Source: Desulfobacterales bacterium
Lineage (GTDB): Bacteria > Desulfobacterota > Desulfobacteria > Desulfobacterales > C00003060
Assembly: GCA_030616475.1 (NCBI GenBank)
Contig: JAUWXF010000024.1
Location: 1-32,328 of the forward strand
Length of the DNA stretch: 32,328 bases
Reading direction: 5' to 3'
This document shows, piece after piece, positions 1 through 7,764 of the stretch. Both the position numbers and the translations under genes were made by a program. How positions within the stretch are numbered: the stretch's first letter is position 1; every line of letters begins with the position of its first letter. A model generated the notes under the pieces. The model was not told the DNA's origin. It did not search any database and was given only the letters and a program-made list of their open reading frames with translations.

Positions 1-108
1 GCCCGCCATTGCCGTGTGTGCAGGCATTGCAGATGTCCGGCGACCGTGGCGTTGGCAGGCGGGTGCCGGCACATAAGCTGAATGCTGTCTCAGGCGTTGG
101 CAGGCGGG
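1..108. repeat. Palindromic GC-rich repeat, family G (copy at window edge)
   Basis: The module runs from GCCCGCCATTGCC at base 1 to GCGTTGGCAGGCGGG ending at 63. A second right-end half (GCGTTGGCAGGCGGG) lies at 94-108. The two ends are mutually complementary (CCCGCC with GGCGGG), so the unit can fold back. Closely similar modules lie at 2710-2775 inside fliA and at 23754-23819. The left end is cut by the window edge. Bases 109-216 hold a short stretch resembling the ATTCGAATTTCGGATTT repeat family and AT-rich sequence. No gene or clear terminator is visible there. Confidence 0.8.
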
Positions 109-216
109 TATTCGAATTTCGGATTTCCCCGTCGATCATAGCAAGACTAAAAATGTATGAGTTAGTATGATATTTCAAATTGCCATTTTAAGCTGCAGAA
201 TTTATGAGACGGGGCA

Positions 217-714
217 CTAGTTACTTTTCTCCATTTCCTGGAATTTTCTTTTCAATTCGAGCACGAGCGTTACCTCTCCTTTTGAAATCCCCATACGATC
301 TGCTATCTCCTGCGGAGCGATCCCCTTTACCCCAAGGGCTATGATTTCCTGCTGTAGGTCGTAAACGTGTCTCTGGGATCTGTCTTTTTCCATCGATTCT
401 TTGTCATGAGAAGCAAGGCAAACTTCGGCCCGGCTAAGTAACAGGTTCAAACTGATGATGCGGTTGTCGAGGTGCTCGTTCAATCTTCTGACAAGGCGCT
501 GTTTCTCCTTCAACTGGGTCTCGAATTGCCCGGCCACTTTTTTGGCCTCTTTCAGTAAGGGCTCCAGCACCTGAGGCAACGGCTCTACGCCACACGATGC
601 TCGCTTGGCCCTGCTGGCCCAGAGCTGCCTCATAAAAACAATAAAAAGGATGATCAAAAGCAGGTCAACCACAACCTGCACGATCACCCAAAACTCTATG
701 GCTGCTGACGACAT
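217..714 (-). CDS. Membrane-anchored coiled-coil protein with C-terminal HTH-like segment (DUF2802-like)
   Basis: This is a 165-residue protein of uncertain function. Residues 9-30 form one hydrophobic segment followed by positive residues, so the rest should be cytoplasmic. Residues 45-105 are rich in charged and leucine residues and look coiled-coil. The C-terminus (about 123-160) contains APQEIADRMGISKGEVTLVL, a helix-turn-helix-like pattern also seen in DUF2802-type proteins encoded near flagellar and chemotaxis genes in other proteobacteria. That family link is recalled, not searched. Its ATG shares one base with the TGA of the upstream gene (TGATG), which suggests translational coupling. 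It is the last gene of the flagellar run in this window. A role in flagellar assembly or regulation is inferred from position only. Confidence 0.7.
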   Translation of the reverse strand: MSSAAIEFWVIVQVVVDLLLIILFIVFMRQLWASRAKRASCGVEPLPQVLEPLLKEAKKVAGQFETQLKEKQRLVRRLNEHLDNRIISLNLLLSRAEVCLASHDKESMEKDRSQRHVYDLQQEIIALGVKGIAPQEIADRMGISKGEVTLVLELKRKFQEMEKSN

Positions 715-1016
715 CAGATGACCACATCCACCAGACTACCCCGAACCTCTGAGTCCTTTTTTTTCTTACTCTTGTTCCCGGAATCTGAGTATTGTTCCTC
801 GCTTTCCGGACCACCTTTTGTCCCATCATCGCGAACTCGGCCTTTGTCGGAACCGGAAAATTTCTGTGCCCCTGTCTCTTTCTCTTTTTCCTTCTCCTTT
901 CGATCCCGGGCTGCAGGAAACCTCCTTCGATTAGGGGTCTGATGTTTGACGTTGTGCACCCCTTTGATCGTATGGCCTTGCTCCGGTGCCACCTTTATGT
1001 CGACCCTGCTTGGCAT
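714..1016 (-). CDS. Small charged hypothetical protein
   Basis: This 100-residue protein was not recognised. It is strongly hydrophilic. Around residues 38-48 it has a KEKEKEKE run, later a KSKKKKD run, and it ends in GSLVDVVI. The start has a good ribosome-binding site (AAGGAGA just upstream of the ATG). The upstream FliL-like gene stops 15 bases before it, and the downstream gene overlaps its stop by one base, so it sits in a tight three-gene unit. That spacing is the main reason to believe it is real, since the composition is low-complexity. The extreme C-terminal pattern G-x-L-V-D-(V/I)-x-I also ends the small plus-strand protein at 24041-24241. No domain, signal peptide or membrane segment is visible. 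Confidence 0.6.
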   Translation of the reverse strand: MPSRVDIKVAPEQGHTIKGVHNVKHQTPNRRRFPAARDRKEKEKEKETGAQKFSGSDKGRVRDDGTKGGPESEEQYSDSGNKSKKKKDSEVRGSLVDVVI

Positions 1017-1031
1017 TCCTTCTCCTTCACA

Positions 1032-1649
1032 TCAAACTACTAGAAATTTGGTAAAATAGATGTCATCTATGGTCCCTGTGACCAGCAAGCCATTGAGCGC
1101 ACCAATAATATCCCGCTTCAGCTTTTCCTTTGAGACCATTTGGGGACTGCCAGCCTTAGCCGCCTTGTTTAAAACCCCGTAGATGACGCCTCTTAAGAGG
1201 GGCTTTTTGCTCTCTATCTCCCTATATACATTACTGTCCGACAGTCTAGCTGAAATACTTAACGAGAAATAAACCTGATCCACATCCTCAGGAAGCAGGA
1301 CGACAAAAACGGCAAGATCCCAAAGGGTACGCGAGTCGCTCTTAATAGGAGCCCGGTAGACTTGCGTGGAAGCGACCTTTTGACGGGCTCCCCCCGGATG
1401 TGTGTGCCAATGCTTTAGTCCATAAGCCACAAGAGGTGACATAAACAACCCAATAGCAAGACCTGCAATTACCTTCTTGTGCTGACGCGCAATAGCAAGA
1501 CCTGCAATTACCTTCTTGTGTAGACGCATACCCCAGCGTTTTACAGTCTTTGCATCCACCCTGGTCCCAGGCTCGGACCCTGCTTCGGCTTGACCTTCGA
1601 CCCCGGGCGTTTCTTTGGAATCAATCTTATCCATCAGATTTTGTGCCAT
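1032..1649 (-). CDS. FliL-like flagellar basal-body-associated protein with duplicated membrane segment
   Basis: This 205-residue protein has a hydrophilic N-terminus, a membrane segment around residues 47-77 and a periplasmic domain. The C-terminus, with KLKRDIIGALNGLL and the ending DDIYFTKFLVV, parallels the end of the FliL at 13114-13641 (KNDLIVRVNQIL, then RTIYFTEFVVQ). It is therefore probably a second FliL-family protein. FliL proteins associate with the stator and basal body. Around the membrane segment the sequence HKKVIAGLAIA is repeated as HKKVIAGLAIG, from a 39-bp direct repeat (1451-1481 and 1490-1520 identical). The ATG is the only early start. The next gene begins 15 bases after its stop. 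A 332-base repeat-filled gap separates it from fliA. Confidence 0.7.
   Translation of the reverse strand: MAQNLMDKIDSKETPGVEGQAEAGSEPGTRVDAKTVKRWGMRLHKKVIAGLAIARQHKKVIAGLAIGLFMSPLVAYGLKHWHTHPGGARQKVASTQVYRAPIKSDSRTLWDLAVFVVLLPEDVDQVYFSLSISARLSDSNVYREIESKKPLLRGVIYGVLNKAAKAGSPQMVSKEKLKRDIIGALNGLLVTGTIDDIYFTKFLVV
1451..1520. repeat. 39-bp tandem duplication inside the FliL-like gene
   Basis: Bases 1451-1481 and 1490-1520 are identical over 31 bp at an offset of 39 bp. The following bases (CTGACGCG and TAGACGCA) are still similar. The period is a multiple of three and keeps the frame, adding 13 residues to the membrane-proximal region. Confidence 0.9.
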
Positions 1650-1681
1650 GGTTTCCTAGCCCGGACAAGCCGGAACCAAAA

Positions 1682-1908
1682 AAGTGCCTAAAGTGAGCTA
1701 AAGCCCGCCCTGGCGCGACACGCTCGCGAGAGGCTATCACGCTCCTCAACCCGGTCTGGGCCAGGGTTGAGGAATTGCGCTTTCAGCGCAGTCAATTTTA
1801 GAAACGGACAACAAAGTGTTCTTGTCCAATATTTACCCCTATTGGAAGAAGTAAATAAAATAAACAAAATACCTTAACTTTAGGCACTTTAGCTCACTTT
1901 AGGCACTT
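1682..1908. repeat. Fold-back repeat (family D) with nested family H palindrome
   Basis: This fills the fliA to FliL-like gap (1650-1981). The arms at 1682-1703 and 1887-1908 are perfect 22-bp inverted copies built on AAGTGCCTAAAGTGAGC. A family H palindrome (GCCCGCCCTGGCGCGACA to GGTCTGGGCCAGGG, 1703-1767) is inserted immediately inside the left arm. No gene or clear promoter was seen in the gap. Confidence 0.85.
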
Positions 1909-1981
1909 AGACATTTTGAAATGAATAAACCAATTATAATACGGAATCGTATTTAAGAATGCGTGTACTAAGTTCAACTTG

Positions 1982-2929
1982 TTACTTCTCCGAATACGAT
2001 CTGAGTCTTGTGCGCAATTTTATAATGGCCTTGGTATGAATCTGGGAGATTCTCGATTCAGTAAGCCCCAGAACCACCCCGATCTCCTTTAATGTCAACC
2101 CTTTATAGTAGTATAGTGAAACTACCATCCGCTCCTTCTTAGGCAGGGCCTTGATTCCATCAGCAATGACCTCCTTGAGTTCCTGGGTCATAATGTGGTC
2201 AATAGGGTCATAATTTCCACGGATTAAGCTCTTGAAAGATTTCTTGGATTCGAAACTATCACTATGACTCTCCACATACTCGTCAAAGCTCAAGAGATCA
2301 ATACCCCGGGCCTTATCAAGCATGTCATAGTAAGTGTCCAGATCAACGCCCATCTGTCCAGCTATCTCTGAGTCCTCGGCCTGCCTGCCCAGTTTTCGTT
2401 CAACTGCGATAATAGCCTGTTCTATCTCGCGAACTTTTTTCCTGATTGAACGAGGAATCCAGTCCATACTCCTGAGTTCGTCTAGAATTGCTCCCCTAAT
2501 CCTGAATTCCGCATATGTCTTGAATTGAACCTCCTTGCTGGGATCAAACTTTCCAATGGCATCCAACAACCCTATGATCCCTGCACTTATCAAATCATCT
2601 ACGGATACACTGGGGGGAAGACGCATGGCCATGCGGTTTGCCAGAAGTTTTACCAATGGGGCATACCTGGCAATCAAGGCGCCGCGCTCCACTTCGTCCC
2701 CGTCCGCCACCTGCCCGCCATTGCCGTGTATGCGGGCATTGTAGCTTCCCTGCGAGCGAGGCGTTGGCAGGCGGGCCTGCCCGCCATGCTTCGCAACGCG
2801 AGGCGGGCGGGTTGGTTTCGCCAATTGGTCGACGGGCCTCCCTGCCCGCTCGTGCCTCGCAGTGGCAGGCGGGGCAGTGGCAGGCGGGTTGGTCTTACGG
2901 TAATTTTTTCTTGCTTGAATTTTCCGCAT
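1982..2929 (-). CDS. fliA: Flagellar sigma factor sigma-28 (FliA/WhiG family) with repeat-encoded N-terminal insertion
   Basis: This sigma-70 family subunit directs RNA polymerase to late flagellar promoters. The conserved part starts at about residue 78 (DEVERGALIARYAPLVKLLA, region 1.2/2). Region 2 follows (DDLISAGIIGLLDAIGKFDP, then FKTYAEFRIRGAILDELR), and the protein ends in the region 4 helix-turn-helix (LTLKEIGVVLGLTESRISQI). The chosen ATG at 2929 is preceded by GAGGT seven bases upstream, so the whole frame is probably translated. Residues 14-74, rich in Pro, Ala, Arg and Gly, are encoded by a cluster of GC-rich palindromic repeats (2710-2888) that also occurs outside genes here. A normal FliA is about 240-260 residues; this one is 315, and the excess matches the inserted block. 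The gene follows flhG, as is common in this group. Confidence 0.93.
   Translation of the reverse strand: MRKIQARKNYRKTNPPATAPPATARHERAGRPVDQLAKPTRPPRVAKHGGQARLPTPRSQGSYNARIHGNGGQVADGDEVERGALIARYAPLVKLLANRMAMRLPPSVSVDDLISAGIIGLLDAIGKFDPSKEVQFKTYAEFRIRGAILDELRSMDWIPRSIRKKVREIEQAIIAVERKLGRQAEDSEIAGQMGVDLDTYYDMLDKARGIDLLSFDEYVESHSDSFESKKSFKSLIRGNYDPIDHIMTQELKEVIADGIKALPKKERMVVSLYYYKGLTLKEIGVVLGLTESRISQIHTKAIIKLRTRLRSYSEK
2710..2888. repeat. Cluster of three palindromic repeat modules inside fliA
   Basis: Module a (2710-2775) begins CCTGCCCGCCATTGCC and ends GCGTTGGCAGGCGGG, like 1-63 and 23754-23819. Module b (2776-2811) begins CCTGCCCGCC and ends GAGGCGGGCGGG. Module c (2841-2888) begins CCTGCCCGCTCGTGCC and ends in two copies of AGTGGCAGGCGGG. 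A close relative of module c lies upstream of motA at 16509-16543. The whole block lies in frame within the fliA coding sequence. Confidence 0.9.
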
Positions 2930-2948
2930 CGCAGAGACCTCGTCGAGT

Positions 2949-3012
2949 GCCCGCCCTGGCGCGACATGCCTGAATCAAGCTGTAGTCCATGCAAACCCGG
3001 TCTGGGCCAGGG
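2949..3012. repeat. Palindromic repeat, family H
   Basis: It begins GCCCGCCCTGGCGCGACA and ends CCCGGTCTGGGCCAGGG. The ends contain CCCTGGC and GCCAGGG, able to pair. Similar copies lie at 1703-1767, 23214-23298 (with an extra right end) and, in the opposite orientation, at 23825-23888 and 23893-23959. This copy lies just upstream of the fliA start. Confidence 0.8.
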
Positions 3013-3257
3013 GTCAAGTCGTCGAGTCGTCAAATGGTTAACGTGATTTCTCAATAACCTCGGACTTGTGTCATTGCAAGCGAAGCCTCCGGCCCATAGG
3101 GGCCTATGTCCCGGAGGGCGAAGCAATCTCTTTTATGGCAATGGGATTGCTTCGTCGCTTAGGCTCCTCGCAATGACACAATAGACAGTTACCCTAAGTT
3201 ATTGGGGACTTACTGGTTAACTACTCAACCACTCGACCATTTAACCACTCGACCATC
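3013..3257. repeat. Fold-back repeat of the GCAATGACA type between flhG and fliA
   Basis: This fills most of the 336-base gap between flhG and fliA. An outer inverted pair (GTCGAGTCGTCAAATGGTTA near 3019 and copies of CCACTCGACCATTTAACC near 3225-3257) encloses an inner fold-back. The inner unit runs from GTCATTGCAAGCGAAGC (about 3070) to CTCCTCGCAATGACAC (about 3180), with GAAGCAATCTC and GGGATTGCTTCG inside. The inner unit belongs to a type of dispersed repeat common in several bacterial phyla. No gene was seen in the gap. Confidence 0.8.
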
Positions 3258-3265
3258 TTTCCGCC

Positions 3266-4165
3266 TCAGTGACAGCTCATGAGCTTTTTCCAGAAAAACT
3301 TGATATTCCCATCACAGGATGCATTTGGCGAACTGGCTAACAAACGCTGAGCCAACTCACAAAAGCCCTTACTTGATTCACTTTCCGGGTAACGCTGCAA
3401 CACGGCGCATTGTTGCCTTACCGCCCTTTGGAAATTGTCATCTTTAGGTATAAACCCGACATATTCTAAGGATATATCCTTCAAAAAGCGCGCAGCAGCA
3501 TTACTCAAGTTTTCAAAAACCGATCTCGCTTCCTCTTCGTGAGTGACCATGTTTACAAGTAGCTTGAAACTCCTGGTACCATGTTGGGTAAACATAACCT
3601 TCATCAAGGCATAGGCATCTGTAATAGAACTCGGTTCGCATGTGGCCACCACAATTCGTTCCTGTGCAGCTATGTTAAAATAGATGACGTTCGAAGAAAT
3701 ACCTGCCCCGGTGTCGATCAGGAAGATATCAAAGTCTTCATTCAGTCTGTCGAACTCATTGAGCAGGTTAAGTTTCTGCCCATTCGTCAAATGGACCAAC
3801 TCGTGCAGTCCGGAACCCGCCGGAATGATGCAAATGTCTTCAGGGCCCTCAACGATAACCTCTTCAAGATCCTTTTCACCGTTGATCACATGTTTGATGT
3901 TATAGACAGGGTTAAGACCGAAAATAATATCAATATTAGCCAGCCCCAGATCGCCATCTAATATCAGCACACGCTTTCCGAGTCTTCTAAACGCTATGGC
4001 TAAGTTTCCAACGATATTGGTCTTTCCTACACCCCCTTTGCCGCTCGTAACAGAAACTACGCGGGGGCCTGGCGATCCCCCGGAGTCCCTCTTGACCCCT
4101 TTGACTCCATTCATGTTATAAGCCTTATTCCTGACCATCTCCCTTAAACCGTTGGCCTGATCCAT
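3266..4165 (-). CDS. flhG: FlhG (FleN/YlxH) MinD-like ATPase, flagellar number regulator
   Basis: This 299-residue MinD/ParA-family ATPase controls flagellar number and works with FlhF. The N-terminus, MDQANGLRE, contains the DQAxxLR element through which FlhG homologues stimulate the FlhF GTPase. The deviant Walker A motif SGKGGVGKT lies at residues 41-49. LILDGDLGLANID and FLIDTGAGISSNV are the switch/Walker B regions typical of the family. No membrane segment is present. A GGGAG ribosome-binding site precedes the ATG. The gene lies between flhF and fliA, its usual position. A fold-back repeat element separates it from flhF, so its coupling to flhF may be looser than normal. Confidence 0.94.
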   Translation of the reverse strand: MDQANGLREMVRNKAYNMNGVKGVKRDSGGSPGPRVVSVTSGKGGVGKTNIVGNLAIAFRRLGKRVLILDGDLGLANIDIIFGLNPVYNIKHVINGEKDLEEVIVEGPEDICIIPAGSGLHELVHLTNGQKLNLLNEFDRLNEDFDIFLIDTGAGISSNVIYFNIAAQERIVVATCEPSSITDAYALMKVMFTQHGTRSFKLLVNMVTHEEEARSVFENLSNAAARFLKDISLEYVGFIPKDDNFQRAVRQQCAVLQRYPESESSKGFCELAQRLLASSPNASCDGNIKFFWKKLMSCH

Positions 4166-4208
4166 TTTGAGATTCTCCCTAGGTTTCGGTTTAGTCGGTT
4201 ATGCCTGT

Positions 4209-4510
4209 TTCAATTGTCGATTGATGATTGTCGATTGATGATTTGCCATCCTTCATTTTCGCCATAAAGTAGTTTACACTTTTTTTCACCGCCCCGGCGC
4301 CAAGAGATAAATTCTTTTGTTCGTACTTTTTGGTGTCAGGTGTCAGGAGCGAGAAACGCGAGATCTGAAACCTGAACACTGAAACCTGAACACTGAACAC
4401 TGAAATCTGAAACCCCAAACCCGCATCCTTGAAAAGTGTAAACTGAGAAATGGAGGATGCCGATGATTTCTTCATTTTTTTATTCAATCGTCAATCGTCA
4501 ATCGTCAATC
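4209..4510. repeat. Fold-back element I, copy 1 (between flhF and flhG)
   Basis: Core 4247-4461. The left end is CATCCTTCATTTTCGCC to GTTTACAC (ends 4279). The right end is CCCGCATCCTTGA, GTGTAAAC (4436-4443) and GGAGGATGCC (ends 4461). Both are flanked by GATTGTCGATTG-type short repeats. The interior begins GGCGCCAAGAGATAA (from 4296), then GGTGTCAGGTGTCAGGAGCG and runs of CTGAAACCTGAACACTGAA. A second copy at 27660-28030 has the same ends in the same orientation but the interior reversed. The element fills the 359-base gap between flhF and flhG. The 98-codon reading frame it contains is not taken as a gene. Confidence 0.85.
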
Positions 4511-4524
4511 CCCGGAATAACCGG

Positions 4525-5604
4525 CTAAACGAACAATAGCCGCAATATGCCCGTCTTGGTTGCCTTGAAAATATCTTCTGGTACCCTTTGGCCTGTAGTA
4601 ACAAACGAGATCGGCATCCTTAATTTGAAAAGCTGGTTTATGATCACCCCTCGAGCCTGTGTTTCGTCGGTCTTTGTAAAGATATAACTACTAAACTTTA
4701 ACCGGCCGAAATTTTTTGCCGCACGTTCCATCTCCAGTTCATTGGTGACAGCACTGAGCACCAAATGAGTACGAACCGGAAGGTAACTGCCGATCAATTC
4801 TCTCAAGCCTTCTATACGTTCCACGTCGTAGTGACCGTGCCCGGCAGTATCCATAAGTATGACATCTTTTTCTTTCATGCGGCTCAGGGCAAATTCCAAC
4901 TCAGCACCGTTCAAGGCTGCAAAGCAGGGAATACCCAGGATCCCGGCATAGATTTTGAGCTGATCTACAGCCGCTATTCTGTAGTTATCTATAGAAATCA
5001 ATCCTACGCTCTTTTTCTGTTTCAGGCTCAAATTGGCTGCCAGTTTGGCAATAGTGGTCGTCTTACCAACTCCTGTAGGCCCTATCAGGGCCGAAATAAC
5101 CTGTCCCCGATCATGACCAAAAGGATCGGTTACCTCGATTACCTTCATAACCTCTTTGAAGACCCGTTCATGGAGGTCCTTAGAGGGTAGCTCACCGTTT
5201 TCCTTGAATGCTCCCCCCTTTTCCAGAAGTAGCTGTGCATAGGGTTCGGCAATACCGCTTCGAATCAGCCTGCCGTATACCTCTATGGCTCCCGGATTCA
5301 GCCTAAAGCCTTCCTCAAGCCTCCCGGAGCGGCTTAAAAGGAAGATCATTTCCTTGATACTCATCAGCTCTGACTTAAGCGAGTCCAAAAAACCGTGATC
5401 CCTTTCATCCGTCAAGGCTCGTCCTGTAGAAGAAGGGGGGGGCATGGCAGCTATTTCAAAGGACTCTTGAGCCTTATATGATGGAGCCCCCTTCCCCGCA
5501 CGCATTTTACGCGTAGACAGAATCAGCGCCTCCGGGCCAAGCTCTTGCTTGACCAGGTTGACCGCATCATGAATGGTACCGGCTTTGTACTTTCTAACCT
5601 GCAT
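4525..5604 (-). CDS. flhF: FlhF, SRP-type GTPase for flagellar placement
   Basis: This 359-residue SRP54/FtsY-family GTPase helps determine where the flagellum is built. The N-terminal B domain (MQVRKYKAGTIHDAVNLVKQ) and a linker lead to an NG domain. G1 is GPTGVGKTTT at residues 175-184. ISIDNYRIAAVDQLKIYA follows, then G3 as DTAGHG at 252-257 and G4 as TKTD at 310-313. The start ATG overlaps the end of flhA by 11 bases, indicating translational coupling. With FlhG (3266-4165) it forms the spatial control pair for polar or otherwise patterned flagella. Length is in the normal range and no key residue appears to be missing. Confidence 0.95.
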   Translation of the reverse strand: MQVRKYKAGTIHDAVNLVKQELGPEALILSTRKMRAGKGAPSYKAQESFEIAAMPPPSSTGRALTDERDHGFLDSLKSELMSIKEMIFLLSRSGRLEEGFRLNPGAIEVYGRLIRSGIAEPYAQLLLEKGGAFKENGELPSKDLHERVFKEVMKVIEVTDPFGHDRGQVISALIGPTGVGKTTTIAKLAANLSLKQKKSVGLISIDNYRIAAVDQLKIYAGILGIPCFAALNGAELEFALSRMKEKDVILMDTAGHGHYDVERIEGLRELIGSYLPVRTHLVLSAVTNELEMERAAKNFGRLKFSSYIFTKTDETQARGVIINQLFKLRMPISFVTTGQRVPEDIFKATKTGILRLLFV

Positions 5605-7693
5605 GGCCCAGGCCCACCTTCCCTAAGGCCTTAAATCGGATGTTGTTTGGAAGTTCATTGTGCGAAAGCACCGTTATTGACGGTGCAAATTGTTCCACCA
5701 TCCTTCTAAAATGTCTTCGAATCGCAGGAGAGCACAGAAGAGCCGGCTGAGAACCCGTAGTCATAACTTTTTCTATCTCCTTGCTCACCGAGCTCGCAAT
5801 CGAGGTCGCCGCATTGGGCTCAACAGACAGATATGATCCGTGCTCGGTATGTTTGATGCTATTCAGAAGCACATCTTCAACGTCTTGTTCCAGGGTGATC
5901 ACAGGCAGCATGCCGTCCTTTGCAATGTGATGGTCTACAATAGCTCTTGCAAGCTTTTGTCTTACATACTCTGTCAAGACGTCCGGATCCTTGGTAACCG
6001 GGGCATAATCAGCCAGGGTCTCGACAATGGTCAGCATATCCCTGATCGATACATCCTCCCTCAAAAGATTTTGCAATACCTTTTGAATACCGCCTAAAGA
6101 GAGCAGCGATGGTGCCAGCTCCTCAACGACTTTGGGATTGGTTTTAGCAAGATTGTCAAGGAGGTTCTGAACCTCCTGACGGCCCAACAACTGATCGGCA
6201 TGGCTCCGGATAATCTCGGTCAGGTGCGTTGCTATGATCGCTGCATTATCGACCACCGTGTATCCCGCAAACTTCGCCTCTTCCTGCTTGTTTTCAGGGA
6301 TCCAGATAGCAGGCAAACCGAACGCAGGTTCCTTGGTCGGAATCCCATCAACTTTTTTATCAACATCGCCCGAATCCATGGCCATAAGTTGATTAGGCAT
6401 CAATTCGTACTTGTCTACCTCCACACCCTTGATCAGAACTCGGTATTCGGATGGTTTCAGGTTCAGATTGTCCCTTATATGAATGGGAGGAATGATCATT
6501 CCCATCTCCAAGGCAAACTGTCGCCTGATGGACCTGATGCGATCAAGGACTTCTCCGTTCTGTTCCCTGTCTACAAGCGGAATAATAGCGTAGCCCACCT
6601 CCAGTTCCATGGGATCGAGCGTAAGAAGATGTTCCACCGGTTCGGCACCCTTTTCCGATTTATCTCTTTCGGCCTCCTTGACGGCTTCTACGGTCGCCAG
6701 CACCCGTCTTTTCCTGTCAATGAGATAGACACTTCCCCCCACAATCATACCAAGCACTAAAAACGGAATATGAGGAAGCCCGGGAACGAGTCCGAATAAA
6801 AAGATCACGAGTGCGCCGATATAACTAGCCCGGGGATAAGCGAAAAACTGTTTGGCGAACTCAGCCCCCATACTCGACTCCGAAGCTGCTCGACTCACCA
6901 CGATAGCCGCGGCCGTTGAGATGATAAGAGCCGGAATCTGGGTGACCAATCCGTCACCGACCGTAAGCAGGGTGTAATTTTGCGCCGCAGCCGCAATGGC
7001 CATCTTCTTTTGAAGCACCCCAATTACAAAACCACCGATGATATTGATGAATGTGATGATAATCCCTGCAATAGCATCTCCGCGAACAAATTTGCTTGCT
7101 CCGTCCATGGCCCCGTAAAACTCGGCCTCCTTTGCAATGATGTCCCGACGCTGCCGGGCCTCACTCTCATCTATGAGTCCGGCATTTAGATCGGCATCAA
7201 TGCTCATTTGTTTTCCGGGCATGGCGTCAAGGGTAAAGCGTGCAGCCACCTCAGCAATACGAACAGCACCCTTGGTGATTACGACAAAGTTGATGATGAC
7301 CAGGATCATAAAGACAACCAGGCCCACAACGTAGTTGCCGCCCACAACAAAACTACCAAATGACTTAATGACCTTACCGGCAGCCAGTGCACCTTCGTTG
7401 CCGTGCAGCAGTATCAATCTTGTTGAGGCCACATTCAAAGAAAGTCTGAACAGGGTGGCGACCAAAAGAACGGATGGGAATATAGAAAAGTCTAGAGGCG
7501 TAACCGTGTACATGCCCATCAGAATAACAATAATGGAAAGCGTGATATTCAAGGCCAACAGAAAGTCGAGCAGAAAGGGTGGCAACGGTATGATCATAAC
7601 CATCAGAATGGTAATCACACCCACAACCATCAAGAAATCGCTGCTGTTTGCGAAAAGGGCATCCTTTAAGGTGCCTTGTGTAGTTGTGGCCAT
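5594..7693 (-). CDS. flhA: FlhA, flagellar type III export gate component
   Basis: This 699-residue inner-membrane protein forms the nonameric ring of the flagellar export gate and couples ion flow to protein export. About eight membrane segments lie in residues 20-330. The FHIPEP-family signature is at about 141-163 (KGAVRIAEVAARFTLDAMPG followed by KQM). The conserved cytoplasmic-loop aspartate is in KFVRGDAIAG (Asp206). The C-terminal half is the soluble substrate and chaperone docking domain. A TGAGG ribosome-binding site precedes the ATG. A 68-base array of TGGTCAG-type repeats separates it from flhB, and its 3' end overlaps flhF. No truncation is visible. Confidence 0.97.
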   Translation of the reverse strand: MATTTQGTLKDALFANSSDFLMVVGVITILMVMIIPLPPFLLDFLLALNITLSIIVILMGMYTVTPLDFSIFPSVLLVATLFRLSLNVASTRLILLHGNEGALAAGKVIKSFGSFVVGGNYVVGLVVFMILVIINFVVITKGAVRIAEVAARFTLDAMPGKQMSIDADLNAGLIDESEARQRRDIIAKEAEFYGAMDGASKFVRGDAIAGIIITFINIIGGFVIGVLQKKMAIAAAAQNYTLLTVGDGLVTQIPALIISTAAAIVVSRAASESSMGAEFAKQFFAYPRASYIGALVIFLFGLVPGLPHIPFLVLGMIVGGSVYLIDRKRRVLATVEAVKEAERDKSEKGAEPVEHLLTLDPMELEVGYAIIPLVDREQNGEVLDRIRSIRRQFALEMGMIIPPIHIRDNLNLKPSEYRVLIKGVEVDKYELMPNQLMAMDSGDVDKKVDGIPTKEPAFGLPAIWIPENKQEEAKFAGYTVVDNAAIIATHLTEIIRSHADQLLGRQEVQNLLDNLAKTNPKVVEELAPSLLSLGGIQKVLQNLLREDVSIRDMLTIVETLADYAPVTKDPDVLTEYVRQKLARAIVDHHIAKDGMLPVITLEQDVEDVLLNSIKHTEHGSYLSVEPNAATSIASSVSKEIEKVMTTGSQPALLCSPAIRRHFRRMVEQFAPSITVLSHNELPNNIRFKALGKVGLGHAG

Positions 7694-7702
7694 AACGTAA
7701 CC

Positions 7703-7764
7703 TCAGTGGTCAGTGGTCAGTGGTCAGTGGTCAGTGGGTACTGGGTACTGATCACTGATCACTA
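7703..7764. repeat. TGGTCAGTGGTCAG short direct repeats between flhB and flhA
   Basis: Five or so 7-base units of GTCAGTG are followed by units of GGTACTG, GATCACT and AAGCACT. The same family recurs at 16772-16801, 16996-17055 and 17243-17283. The last codons and stop of flhB (LSA, stop) are read from the AGTGCTTAGTG units. Confidence 0.85.

Noticed and set aside
2674-3126. Overlapping 150-codon minus-strand frame across fliA start
   Set aside because: It is out of frame with fliA. Its length is explained by GC-rich palindromes.
3136-3151. Sigma-54-like match TGGCAATGGGATTGCT on the plus strand
   Set aside because: It lies within a widespread dispersed fold-back repeat and points into the 3' end of flhG with no plus-strand gene.
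4191-4487. 98-codon minus-strand frame between flhF and flhG
   Set aside because: It is read almost wholly from fold-back element I and CTGAAACCTGAACACTG repeats, and has no good ribosome-binding site or recognisable domain.
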